Of a stretch of 64,000 nucleotides of DNA, positions 1 through 12,259 are shown one piece after another. Under the pieces are notes generated by a model. That model had not been told where the DNA came from. It worked only from the letters and a program-made list of their open reading frames with translations, and ran no database searches. Within the stretch, counting starts at the first letter, position 1. Each line of letters opens with the position of its first letter. Source of the DNA: Lathyrus oleraceus (lineage: Eukaryota > Streptophyta > Magnoliopsida > Fabales > Fabaceae); contig NC_066579.1 of the NCBI RefSeq assembly GCF_024323335.1, positions 352,353,400 to 352,417,399 on the forward strand, in the 5' to 3' direction. The position numbers were made by a program, and so were the translations under genes.

Positions 1-414
1 TCCTTATCTAAAGTGCATTCCATTATGATGATTATAATGCAAGGTTTACATTTCTCCCAAACTCTATGTCTGCTTCTTTTCTACGGTAGGCCCCCTAACT
101 CCAATAATAAAACCATTCTACTAGAATTCCTCGAATCTAAATTACTTTCTATTTTCCTCAACACAAATCTCATTCAACCAATCCTACTAGAGATTCAGTT
201 GTTATATAATGCTTATTGTCTCTTCGACACAAATCTCTTTCAACTGATCCTTAGGTAACTCATCATTTCATAGTGGTATCTTACTAACACTAAACTCCTG
301 ATGAACTATATTGAACCTGATCTCCCTTCTAAGACTGGGTATACTTGGTTTATCTGTGCATACATATTCCACTTAGAATAGAAAGTCATATCCTCGAGTC
401 TCTCCTTAGACTTC
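1..414. other. Unidentified AT-rich flank left of LTR-A1
   Basis: No coding region of convincing length and no recognisable domain. It begins immediately beyond the 3' terminus of the minus-strand LTR-A1 (terminal TGTAGCGG at 415 on the plus strand). No PBS-like TGGCGACTCC follows the LTR end here, so this looks like DNA outside the element, or another unrecognised repeat, rather than element interior. Confidence 0.4.
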
Positions 415-627
415 TGTAGCGGTAAATTCATGAACGTCAAACTATGGATAAGCTTAACGTCAATAAAACCAGAGTCGCCACCGTGCTTTTATTATTTCCA
501 AAGGAAAAGGGAAAAGTACAAACAAAACCCAAAGATAAGAAGTTTTCAAATCAAAACTAATAAAATGTCAGAGATTACAGGTAAGGGGGTTGGTTACACA
601 GAGGGAAGGTGTTAGCACCCAAAGTGT

Positions 628-643
628 CCTAGGTACTCCTAGG
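628..643 (-). repeat. Conserved LTR hairpin CCTAGG-N4-CCTAGG (LTR-A1 copy)
   Basis: Two CCTAGG arms separated by TACT, followed by the conserved 'gggagccc' block and preceded by 'gggaaggtgttagcaccc'. The same block lies 150-250 bp from the LTR end in LTR-A1, LTR-A4, the young Ogre LTR and, with changed arms, LTR-B1. Confidence 0.75.
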
Positions 644-3600
644 GAGCCCTTTTTATGTGTGTATGTGTGTTTGGTATAAAATGATGTTTGAGAAAAATAG
701 AGTGTGGGGATGAGAAAAGAGCTCATTGATTATATTTTTTTGTTTGACAAGACCTTCGGACTTGTGCCTACGTACCAACATAAAAATGAGGGATCAAAAC
801 CTCGTAGTTCGTGGTAAAAATTTCAAAATGAATGGATTACTTTTAATCAAAATTTAAGTTAAAAGAGGCACAAAGGGCCCAAAAGTTTGAATGAGTGTTA
901 GTTCTTTTTGTCTTTTGAAATTTTAAGTCAAATATGGTTAAGTTTATTTACAAGTTTGATTTAAGAAAATAGTTTGAAAATTCAATGGCATAAGGCCAAA
1001 GTTTTTATTTGAAATAATGTCTTAGTTTGAAATCAAAAGCAAAGAAAGTTTTTGAAAAAGGGGAGAGATTTTGAAATTTAAGAAGTGGGAGGAGGTGAAG
1101 AGACTAATCCTAAGCATAAAATTAAAAGTTAAGAGCTGAAAAGATCTGACCAATGGGATGCAATCCAACAGACAAGAATGTCATATAGAAAACCCACTTT
1201 CCATTTGGACTTTGAATCAAGCAATTATCAACAAGCAATTGGCAATATCAGACATCATGAAGATCAAGGCATCAAATAAAGATGGCCACATCCTAGCAAG
1301 CAAATCCCATAGCTAGCAGTCTTCTTTGTCTTCTCATGTATCATATAAAATACTCCTTGATTAACTCAGAATAATGCATCAGACATAAGATCAAAATAAC
1401 ATTTGCATCAAGGCCATGTAGCAGATAAGTTCAAATAGATTCCAATACTTGCATCAGATGAATGCTCAAATCACAATAACTTGGTCTTAAAATTTTGGCA
1501 TTGGCCATGTCCTTTTGCATATGGAATGTTGCCTAATCCTAAGTCCAAAAGTTCAGATCAAGCCCAACAATCCACCAAACATTTTTTTGAGTTTTTGTTG
1601 TTTATTAGGTATTTTAAGGCCCCAAGACGATAGGCACAAACAAATATATACAATTACAACATATGGCTCAAATGAGCAAAGTGAAAATGGCATAAACATA
1701 AACAAGTTAAATGATATGATAATGAATGGTAAATGACTTGAAATTAAATTGCATAAAGTAAATGACTTGAAAGTAAAGCAATATTAATAAGAATTAGTCA
1801 AATGTTAGTCAAAGTTAATTATGTTAGTGGTGTTTTGCTTTTCAATTGATTAAGTCATTCTTTGGAGAACACTCAACCATCTATTCACAAGCATGAATCC
1901 TTGAACCAAGACATCTTCCAAAGGAAGGAAAAAAGGCCAAGTTTCCACATAATACCATGAAAGATGAGAGATTTACAATCTCATTTACTAGAATGATATG
2001 CCTTTAGGGTCAAATTTAGCTCTATGTTAAGCAATCGTAATTGGACTTATGTAGAAGTCACAATCATCTCAGGTCGGACAATAAAAATTTAGGTGTTAAT
2101 GCATGTTAGAGATTTGGTATAATGAACCAAACTCCTAAAACATACCACACACTAAAAGAAAAGATCACAAGGGATGAACCTATCTCATCCATACTTGTAT
2201 TGGTTCAGCTGACACAAGGTCATTGATGAAGCAATTAGCCTTAGGATATTGAGACTTCATTGGTCAATGAAAACGATGGGAAAGAATAGGGATGAAGATG
2301 AAGAGGAAGGGGAGATGATAGAAACACAAATTGGTCATGGGAGAAATTTTATCATATTAAAACCATTCATTCATTTTGAAGAAATGAAATGTACATTTCA
2401 TCAATCCCCTAAATCCAATGATTTTAATCCAATAAAAGTCAAATAAACCTTGACCAAGGCCCAAACTATATTAAAACATCACAAGACCATAAAAATGGCT
2501 CAACATAATTTTTACACAATTAATCAATTAAAAATCAAATTAAAAATGCATTAAAATACAAATTAGTTTGGTCAAAACCTAAAACCTCTTCAAAACACCA
2601 AATAAATGGCCAAGAGATTTATCCTAGGACAAACAAGGTCAAAGGACCTTAGATAAAAAATTTCATAATTTTTGAAAATTCAGAAGTATTTTTAAATAAT
2701 TAAAAATATGCACAAAAACATTTAATTCATGAAAAATTTCAAAATTAATCTAAAAAATAACTTTAATTCAAAAAATAAAAGAAAAAATATTTAATGATTT
2801 TTGGTGAAAGTCCCATATTTTTTGGATTAAAAATGAAATTAATATGAATTAAACAAAATAAAGGGATTAAATGAAAAATCAGAAAATAAAAAGAAATTAA
2901 AAAAAAATAAGGGCCATCAGATCTCCCTCATTAATTGAGGTGGCATATCTGATGACCATGCGCTAAGGTGCACCAAACACATGAGTCAAGCGCGTTGCAA
3001 CATGAGTCAAACAAAACAAAGGCTATGATTAAAACATGGAATCAAGATCAGATGGTTGGGAAGCTGCCAACACACACCAGAGCCCTAGCTCCGATCATCT
3101 TCTCCGGTGAGGACCACCGGACTGGTCCAACCAAAACTTCATGAAAAATGAAAAATGAATACACTAATTTGAAGAAAAATTCTCAGGAGCACGAATCTGA
3201 CCTCCATTTCTTTCAATTCCAAGTATATCGAAAGATACATGGATTTGAAATTTGAGGTTCATGATCTGAGTTGCTTCGATTTGACCTCAAAGCAACTCAA
3301 TCTTGTTGCCTACATTGGTAGGACTTCGGCAAACCAAAAATCACAAAGAATAATGAAGAATTAAGAGAGAATCGAAGAGATGAAGTTTCTGAATTTTCAC
3401 CTTCGAGTTGCTTCAAATTTGCTTGATCTTGATCTGGATTTGCTTGATTCCTCTCCCTCTTGCTTGCAGTGATCAATTGAGATGGAAATGGAAATAAATT
3501 CTTGGAGTTTAAATTTCAAAACAGAAGGTGAAATTCAAACTCGATTTCAATGAAATCTTCAAGAATTTCTATGGAGTGAAGGGTTTGAATCGTCTTAGCA

Positions 3601-3645
3601 AAGCTTGGGCAGGGTATTCATGAAGTTCTGAGCTCATTACACTTG

Positions 3646-3653
3646 TATTTATA
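3646..3653 (-). promoter_or_regulatory. Putative TATA box of LTR-A1
   Basis: TATAAATA on the minus strand, at the position equivalent to TATA boxes in LTR-A2 (17864) and LTR-A4 (63875). It presumably marks the U3/R boundary about 30 bp downstream. Activity is unknown. Confidence 0.5.
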
Positions 3654-4678
3654 TCCAATTCAAATGATTTCTACACACTTTCATTTGAAATCTAAAAATA
3701 GAAATTGCATTATGAGCTTGCATGGGCGTGTGCAAAGCCCAAATAATGATTGGAAAAGATCCAAAATTGTGCACATGTGATGCTGGAAGCAATGCATTAA
3801 GCCATGCAATGTTGAAATGAAATGGAACATGAGAAACTTCCAAATGGTATCAATCATTACACCTATGTGCAAGTCCTTCAATATTGATCCAAATGAGATG
3901 ATCTTGGACTTTTTGGAAAGGTGAGATCAACGGGAACAACTTTCATATTGAAGACTTTTCCATTTGAATCTTGGATCATTCTGAATTTTGAGGTGAAAGT
4001 TTGGAAAATCAAACATAAATGAAATTTTTCTAAGTACCAAGTCAAATGTTTACTTCTTCCACCTTTAATAACTTTTGTTATGGACTTCAAATTGAAAAAC
4101 TTCATTCATCAAAGTTGTAACTCTTTCAAATCTATTCAATTTGGTCATAACTTTGACCTCATTTGGATTTTACATGAAGGAGTTATATATTTTAGAAGTT
4201 GAGGAAAATCACTTGTTCAATGGTAATGACCCAAAATGACCTACAATGTTTCCTCTTGGAAAATGAATTTTCATGTTGAATGTGAACTTCTTCCAAACAT
4301 ACAGGTTTAAGAGGACATCGTGAATTTGATCATGGAATTTGAATGGATTTCATCTCATAAAAATTTAGCAAGTTATGGTCTTGGGAAGTTAACCTCCTAA
4401 CTAGGGTTCATACAAAATGACCTATAATCTTTCATCATGAAAAATGACTTTCCAAGTAAAATTAGCTCTAGACTTAAACATGAAAGTTGTTCGGAATGTA
4501 ATTATGAGTAACCTTTATCTTAGAATAATTTTCATATGACAAAAATTGTAGGAGATAGAGTCTAGGGAACCCAAGTTTTGACCAGTTGACTTTCTCTGGT
4601 CAACCACCATGAACCATCTTTCTAGCTTAAAATTCTCTTGGTTTTTGGGACTCATGGAAGATCATATATGTGTAATAT

Positions 4679-4683
4679 GATGT
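4679..4683. repeat. 5-bp target site duplication (GATGT), left copy
   Basis: GATGT immediately precedes the 5' LTR terminus TGTAAAG. The same five bases follow the 3' LTR at 15957-15961. This fixes both boundaries of the copia element and shows ordinary integrase-mediated insertion into LTR-A1. Confidence 0.9.
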
Positions 4684-5103
4684 TGTAAAGACAAAGCGTC
4701 AGACAACATACGATCGCAAGTTTCAATGATGACAAAAGACCATCATGCACGTCTACAAACAAATGCAACACATTACCCATCATATCCTTTTCTACGTTTG
4801 TCTAAACCTATTATAATGATTAAAAACATATGTGGACAAAGTGTGATCATGACGAAATGCATGAAAATCACAAAATACAGATTTATGCAGATTTGAAGGC
4901 CTTGAGTCGACCATAGGGGTCAGCTCAAAGCACACGGGTCAGCGCAAAACTCAGCTAACCTGGAGATTGGTCAGCGCATGCTTCCTTGCGTCGACCATAA
5001 GGGTCGGCGCATACCTCACGGGTTAGCGCATAAATGCCTTGAGTCGACCAGAGGTCAGCGCATGGCACAATGATGCTATCCTGGGTCAGCGCATGGAACC
5101 ATG

Positions 5104-5164
5104 GGTCGACCATAGGGGTCGGCGCATCTCTCACGGCTCAGCGCACGCCGACCTATGGTCGACC
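5104..5164. repeat. LTR hairpin, 19-bp stem with 2-nt bulge
   Basis: Arms at 5104-5124 and 5146-5164 are complementary over 19 pairs with an extra GG in the left arm and a 21-nt loop. They include CGACCATAGG pairing with CCTATGGTCG. It sits just upstream of the TATA box. The 3' LTR has the same hairpin at 14560-14620. Confidence 0.85.
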
Positions 5165-5241
5165 GCTCGTGCGTAGACTCAGTTTTCTGAGTTCTTTCCA
5201 CTGTTTGAAAATCTGTTAATTTTGGTTGGTTTGTCAGTTAC

Positions 5242-5249
5242 TATATATA
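5242..5249 (+). promoter_or_regulatory. Putative TATA box, copia 5' LTR
   Basis: TATATATA about 80 bp downstream of the LTR hairpin, duplicated at 14698-14705 in the 3' LTR. Likely drives genomic RNA synthesis. Confidence 0.55.
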
Positions 5250-6494
5250 GAAGTCAAAACACTTTTATTAACTAACATTTGTCATTTTGAGTTCAAGTGT
5301 TCAAGGAAACAAGAAATAGTGAAAAAGGTGTCCAAGACTCATCATCTTCAGCTTCAACATTTCACAACACATCATCTGCACACAATTACGTTTGATGTGG
5401 TTCGTGATCGATTAAAGGTGATAAGGTTCGAAGCTGTGATCGAAGAATCCGGTTCGAGTTGAAGCTTGTGGCAGGTTCTTTCTTGAATAAAACCATTAGG
5501 GTTTTGTCCTCCAATACGGGTTTGCGTTTGGGGTTTTTTGGACAAATCGCTTCATCAATATTCAGCCGAGCGAAGGTGATTGAGAAGAGGAAGTCTTCAT
5601 CAGTCTAGTAACGGATTCGATGACATTGAAGTGAAGGATTCGGGTTCGACTCGTTGTGTTTGAGATCAGCCGGGCCGAGGGTTTGAAGAACGGAAGATTC
5701 TTCAACAAAGGGGCTGGAATCGGAGGTCTAGCAACAACGATCGAAGGTCTTGATTCATCTTGAATCAAGGAGCAAGGATAGGAAGCATCATTCAACACAT
5801 TGGAAATTCTGTTGTTTACATGCTTAGCAATCCTTGTATAAACGGTTAAATTTCACAGGTGATATCTAATTAATCATCTCAATTCTATTTTTAGAATTGA
5901 GGGCAGACGTACCCCGAAGCGAGGACGGCGGGGGAACTGCCTCATCAAATCTTTGTCTTCTTTAATTTTCTGCATAAGTGCTTTTCAGCTTAAAAATTAA
6001 GTGATTTTAGTTTAAGCAATTTTACCAAACGTTGATATAAGTTGAGTAAGAAACTAAAACTGCTGTTTGAATACAAAGTACAATAGTATATTGTACTAGA
6101 TAAATTTGAATTCCTTACTCAACTCAAATATCTCTTGGAGTGTATGCACACCAAGTGTTTGTGAATTTGCATAAGCCAAAGTTGTCTTAAGTTTGCACTC
6201 AGTTTAATTTGGTATTTTGGATCATTGGAACTAGGCTTGCTAGTTAGTGAAATATATCAATTGAGTGTGCAAATAGTGTAGTGATTAGTATTTCATTTTA
6301 TCTCTAATCCATTAGCTTAACGCATATCTGGTTTTCCAATAACGGTTCGTTTTAGACTAAAATTTTCCTCGGCCGCTTCCGCATTCAAAACAAATTTTCA
6401 AAACCAATTTTATCTCAAATTGTTAGCGCCGACTCAAGTTTTTAATTGGGATCTATTCAACCCCCCCTTCTAGATCCGTGCCATAGTCTAACAA

Positions 6495-6508
6495 GTGGTA
6501 TCAGGAGC
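6495..6508 (+). other. Primer-binding site (initiator Met tRNA type)
   Basis: 'tggtatcaggagc' starts three bases after the LTR end. It matches the plant initiator-Met PBS TGGTATCAGAGC with one extra G. It marks the start of minus-strand DNA synthesis. Confidence 0.8.
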
Positions 6509-6549
6509 TCCGGTTCACTCCGTGCTTCAAAATACAACGTTGATAGAAA

Positions 6550-8304
6550 ATGGCTAACGAACCTAAAGGGGCTTACAATAGAGCTCCCGTTTTCAATGGT
6601 GAAAATTATAGTTATTGGAAAGACTGTATGCGGGTGCACATAAATTCCATAGATTGAAAAATATGGAATGTTATTCTCAATGGTCCAATTCAAATAACCA
6701 TGACCAATGAGAACAACGAAGTGGTGCCTAAGCCCGAAGCACAATGGACCGATGATGATGAAAAGAAATACAATTATGATTGGAAAGCCAAAAATATCCT
6801 AATCTCCTCATTAGGCGTAGATGAATACTATCGTGTATCCCATTGTCCTACTGCTAAGGCTATGTGGGATTCACTACAAATTGCCCATGAGGGGACGAAT
6901 GATGTTAAATTGGCTAGAATCAATACACTAACACAAGAGTTTGATCTCTTCTTCATGGAGCAAGGGGAAACCATTGCTGACATGCAAAAGAGATTCACTC
7001 ATCTCATCAATCGATTACATTCACTTGGTAGGCCTGTTTCCAATGATATTGCTACTAATAAGATCTTAAGATGTCTTAACAGGGAATGGCAGCCGAAAGT
7101 GACCGCCATAAAAGAGGCAAATGATCTTACCACATTGGACTTGACAACATTGTTCGGTAAACTACAAGAGCACGAACAAGTTCTCTTAAGCCTGGAACAA
7201 CATGAAAAGAAAGATAAGAAAGACAAAGCAAAGGTGAGTGAAAAGAAATCAATAGCTCTAAAGACTTCCTCCTCAAAGTCTCAAGCAAAAGAGCAAAGTG
7301 ATTATTCATCGAGTGACGAAGAAGAAGAGGACAAGAGTGAAGATATGGGGCTGTTCGTCAAACGCTACAACCGTTACGTGAGAAAGAACGGCATCCAACA
7401 TTCCGAGAAGAACTTGGTAAACTTCTGGAAGCAATCTAGGTTCTCCAAAAATGATGACTCAAAAGGAAAAACAACTAGAGGGTCGTGCTATAAGTGTGGA
7501 AAGCCGGGTCACTACAAAACGGACTGTCCGATGAACAAAAAGACAAAAGAAAAAGATTCATACAAATCACACAAGAAACCATCAAAGCCAAGGAGAGCAT
7601 ACATAGCTTGGGAAAGCGATAGCGACTCCTCCGATGATGAAAGTTCTAGTGATGAAGATGAAAATGCAAATCTATGTCTTTCTGCTCATCAAAAGAACAA
7701 AAAGAAACAGGTACGACATGCTAAATATGAAAAATCCTCTAGTATGTCTCATCATGAATTGCAAACTGCTTTTGATACTTTACACTATGAAGCGAAAGAG
7801 GCCTTTAAAAGGCTTGCCTCAAATAAGAATTTTTTTTCTCATTTGGAACATAAAATTCAAGAATCCGAACGGAAACTTGAGGCAATTAAAGCTTCTATAG
7901 TGGAAAGCACAAAAACAAGTTATGAGGACCTTAAACGTAGAATGATGAACTTTGGGTGTGATACTTGTTACATTTGGCAAGGTGAAGTAAGAAACCTAAA
8001 AGCCAAACTTGACAAGGCTCTTGAGCCCAAGATTACTTTTGCTATCGACAAATCAAATTTTCGAAAAAGTATGGTTAATCCATATCAAAAATATAAATAT
8101 GTTATAAAGGATGAAGATAGCAAAAGCAATCCAAATGTAAATTTCTCTTGTCTCTATTGTTGCAAGAAAGGCCATTCCATTGCTAAATGTAGATTTAGGA
8201 GGTTTTTAGTTCCTAAAGGCATTTATCAATGGATGCCCAAATGCAACCATTTCGTTCCTCACCACTCAGGACCCAATAAGCAATTGGGTACCTTCTCTTG
8301 TTAA
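6550..8304 (+). pseudogene. copia Gag (broken by one stop)
   Basis: Structural capsid/nucleocapsid protein that would package element RNA in cytoplasmic particles. The natural start is ATG at 6550 (MANEPKGAYN...), 57 bp after the LTR. An in-frame TGA at 6655-6657 separates 35 codons from the open frame starting at 6700. The capsid-type region (DUF4219/UBN2-like) covers about 6560-7200. A lysine/serine-rich acidic region follows, then a CCHC zinc knuckle CYKCGKPGHYKTDC (7486-7527), a coiled-coil-like segment (about 7740-8030) and a second knuckle CLYCCKKGHSIAKC (8149-8190). Two knuckles and a long Gag are typical of SIRE-type elements. The frame closes with TAA at 8302-8304, then shifts into the pol frame. 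Confidence 0.88.
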
Positions 8305-11300
8305 TTATCTTGTCACGGGTACAATGCCTCGAGACTACCAAGAGAAGATGGGTTCTCGACAGTGGATGCTCAAGGCACATGTCAGGTGACATATCTCTCT
8401 TCATTGACTTTGTGGCTAAGAAGAAGGGATATGTAACTTATGGTGACAACAACCGTGGAGCAATACTTGGGAAAGGTAGTGTAGGTAATCCCTCCTCTAC
8501 TACTATTTCTGATGTTTTGCTTGTCGAAGGTCTTAAACACAATCTACTTAGCATCAGTCAATTATGTGACAAAGGATACAATGTATCGTTTTCAAAATAT
8601 TGTTGCAAAATTGTACATAATGATGATAAGAAGAGTATGTTTAATGGTCTTCGTGTGAACAATGTCTATATGCTTGACTTAAATGAAGTATCGTTAACAA
8701 GTGATAAATGCCTTGTAACAATGAGTGAAGATTCATGGTTATGGCATAGGCGTTTAGCACATGTTAACTTTGACTTACTTAACAAAGTAGTCTCAAAAGA
8801 TCTAGTCCTAGGTCTCCCCAAAATTAAGTTCACCAAGGATCACCTTTGTGATGCTTGTCAAAAGGGGAAGCAAACGAGGATCTCTTTTAAATCAAAAAAT
8901 ATCGTTTCAACAACGAGACCTCTCGAGCTTCTCCATATGGATTTATTTGGGCCATCTAGGATTAAAAGTCTAGGAGGAAACTATTACGGTTTCGTAATAG
9001 TGGACGACTTTTCTCGATTTTGTTAGACTATTTTCTTAGTAAGTAAGAGTGACACATTCGCCGCCTTTGAACGATTTGCTAAGCTTTCCCAAAATAAACT
9101 AAATACAAACATTGTTGCAATTAGAAGCGATCATGGAGGTGAGTTTGAAAATCACTTATTTGAAGAATATTGCGGTAACCATGGTATTGATCATAACTTC
9201 TCTGCTCCACGTACTCCTCAACAAAATGGGGTTGTGGAGCGTAAAAATCGAATTTTGGAAGAACTGGGAAGAACAATGATCAATGAAAGTGGCTTACCGA
9301 AATATTTTTGGGCTGACGCCATTAGTACGGCTTGTTACGTTCTGAATAGGGTGCTCATTCGCCCCATTCTAAACAAAACACCGTATGAACTTTTAAAAGG
9401 GTGAAAACCCAACGTTTCTCACTTACATGTCTTTGGTTGCAAATGTTTTGTATTGAACAATGGAAAGGAAAACTTAGGGAAATTTGATTCCAAGGCCGAC
9501 GAAGGTATCTTCCTCGGATACTCTCAATCTAGCAAAGCATATAGAATATACAACAAACGATTACTTACTGTAGAAGAGTCTGTACATGTCACTTTTGATG
9601 AATCCAATCCGAGAAACATCAGAAAGGGTAGTGTTTTTCATGGTGCAGGTACATCTACCGAAGACATACTCAAAGGTGGCGAGCCGGGGATTGATCAACC
9701 CGACATAGTCAAAATTGAGGAGGACAAAGATGTACACCATGAGGAAACCGAGGTAGTTCATCCGCCTTCAAACGATGATCTCCCTCAAGCTTGGAAGTCT
9801 TCCAAAGACCATCCAATCGACAACATTCTCGGGGACATCTCAAAGGGTGTAACAACTCGATCTAAGCTAAGTAATTTTTGTTATCACTTCGCTTTCGTTT
9901 CGCAGATGGAACCTAAAAACCCTAAAGAAGCCCTACTCGATGAACACTGGTTTTTATCAATGCAGGAGGAACTTAATCAGTTCACCAGAAATGAGGTTTG
10001 GGACCTTGTCCCTCCTCCGCGAGATCATCGAGTAATCGGCACCCGATGGGTGTTTAGGAACAAGCTGGACGAAAACGGGGTAATAACCCGTAACAAGGCG
10101 TGTTTAGTCGCGCAAGGGTATAACCAAGAGGAAGGCATCGACTATGAGGAAACTTATGCGTCGGTTGCCCGACTCGAGGCTATACGCCTTCTCCTTGCTT
10201 TCGCTTGTGCGAAAGACTTTAAGCTATTCCAAATGGATGTCAAGAGTGCGTTCCTTAACGGTCACATAAATGAAGAGGTTTATGTCGCACAACCTCCGGG
10301 TTTCGAATCCCATGAGTATCCTGATCATGTTTATAAACTAAAAAGAGCTTTGTATGGCCTCAAACAAGCTCCTAGAGCTTGGTATGAGAGACTAAGCAAA
10401 TTCTTACTCGATCAAAAATACTCAAGAGGAAAGGTTGACACAACCCTCTTCATTAAACGTCAAGGAAAGCACTTGATATTAGTGCAAATTTATGTAGATG
10501 ATATCATATTTTGATCTACTAACATGAATCTTGTGAGAGAGTTTTCTGACCTTATGCAGGGCGAATTCGAGATGAGTATGATGGGGGAGCTCACATACTT
10601 TCTCGGTCTGCAAATTAAACAGCTCAAAGAAGGAACTTTCGTGAGCCAGACAAAGTACTGTTTGGACCTTATCAAGAGATTTGACATGGCAAAAGCTAAG
10701 GCCATAGACACCCCCATGCCTACGTGTACAAACTTGAACAAAGATGAAGACGGTAAGGAAGTAGATGTAAAACGGTATAGAGGTATGATTGGTTCACTAC
10801 TTTATCTTACTGCTTCTCGTCCCGATATTATGTTTAGCGTATGCATGTGTGCAAGATATCAATCATGTCCCAAGGAATCCCATTTAAAAGCCGTCAAACG
10901 AATACTTCGATACCTATCCGGTACTCCGAAGTATGGATTGTGGTATTCCAAAGATAATGATTGTTCTTTGGTAGGCTTTTCCGATTCCGACTTTGCCGGT
11001 TGCAAATCGGATAGGAAGAGCACCAGTGGCACTTGTCACTTATTTTCAAACTCTTTGGTCAGTTGGCATAGCAAGAAACAGGTTTCTGTTGCTTTGTCAA
11101 CCGCCGAAGCGGAATACGTTGCCGCCGGTAGTTGTTGTGCCCAAATCCTATGGATTAAGCAACAACTATTGGATTTTAACCTCAAACTTGAACGTATTCC
11201 CATTTTTTGTGACAATACAAGTGCCATTAACCTGACCAAGAATCCTGTGCTACATTCTCGCACCAAACATATCGAAATTCGACACCACTTTCTTCGGGAT

Positions 11301-11447
11301 CATGTAGAGAAAGGTGACATTGTGTTTGAACATGTCAATACTGAAAATCAACTAGCGGACATTATCACAAAGCCGCTAGCCACTGAACCTTTCTTTCATA
11401 TCCGCCGAGAACTTGGCATTCTCGATATTTCGGAACGGGCACTATAA
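8298..11447 (+). pseudogene. copia Pol: protease, integrase, RT, RNase H (broken)
   Basis: One frame carries the whole pol but has three in-frame stops: TAG 9024-9026, TGA 9402-9404 and TGA 10512-10514. A frameshift relative to gag lies near 8304. Visible domains in order: aspartic protease DSGCSRHM (active D about 8358); GAG-pre-integrase HHCC region (about 8745-8880, ...CDAC); integrase catalytic D 8940-8942, D 9129-9131 and E 9237-9239; reverse transcriptase from NEVWDLVPPP (about 9990) to YVDD (10491-10502); RNase H with DSDFAGCKSDRKSTSGT and STAEAEY (about 10985-11120), ending ...GILDISERAL. All catalytic residues I checked are still present, so the lesions are recent stops rather than long decay. 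Without readthrough this copy makes no functional Pol. Confidence 0.92.
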
Positions 11448-12118
<671 letters not shown>

Positions 12119-12162
12119 TTGTTCCTTGATCTTCCATCTTCCCAAAACCCTAACCTTTCCAC

Positions 12163-12170
12163 TATAAATA
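12163..12170 (+). promoter_or_regulatory. Internal TATA box upstream of the extra ORF
   Basis: TATAAATA in the context 'ccactataaatagggagaaa', a textbook plant core promoter. It is 90 bp before ATG 12260, with a CT-rich stretch between that suits a short 5' UTR. It lies inside the element and far from either LTR, suggesting separate transcription of the ORF. Confidence 0.55.
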
Positions 12171-12259
12171 GGGAGAAACCTCTCTCTAGCAAAATCACTC
12201 TCAAAACCCTTCTTAAACCTTCTCTCTATACCCAAACACTTAATTTCAAACCTGCTCAA

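Larger units (their letters stand above)
415..4683 (-). mobile_element. Ogre-type LTR (LTR-A1), 3' portion, interrupted by the copia element
   Basis: Read on the minus strand this matches the order of motifs in the other Ogre LTRs of the window: W-box-rich upstream part (about 4578-4604), TATAAATA at 3646-3653, a long AT-rich tract, the CCTAGG-TACT-CCTAGG hairpin at 628-643, the 'agtcgccacc' motif near 473, and a CA-type end at 415. Similarity to LTR-A4 is easy to see (for example 'ggatcaaaacctcgtagtt' in both). The copia element splits it; the remaining 5' part lies at 15962-16343. No internal region of this element is visible. It is the most diverged LTR of its family here, so probably the oldest insertion. 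Confidence 0.75.
4684..6493 (+). repeat. 5' LTR of the SIRE-like copia element
   Basis: Starts TGTAAAGAC and ends CTAACA. It contains a cluster of 'gtcgacc / ggtcagcgca' motifs (4905-5165), a strong hairpin (5104-5164), TATATATA at 5242-5249 and a run of seven C near the end (6461-6467; sixteen C in the 3' LTR). Confidence 0.93.

Noticed and set aside
3103..3240. LTR-A1 hairpins as strict homologues of the LTR-A2/A4 palindromes
   Set aside because: Stems exist (TCCGGTG/CACCGGA and a weaker GTATC stem) at similar distance from the TATA box, but flanking 'gagaagat' alignment puts the first one slightly upstream, so orthology is not established.
12119..12259. Upstream ATG at 12119 as the start of the extra ORF
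   Set aside because: It lies before the TATA box at 12163; the first in-frame ATG after it (12260) with a compact 5' UTR is more plausible.
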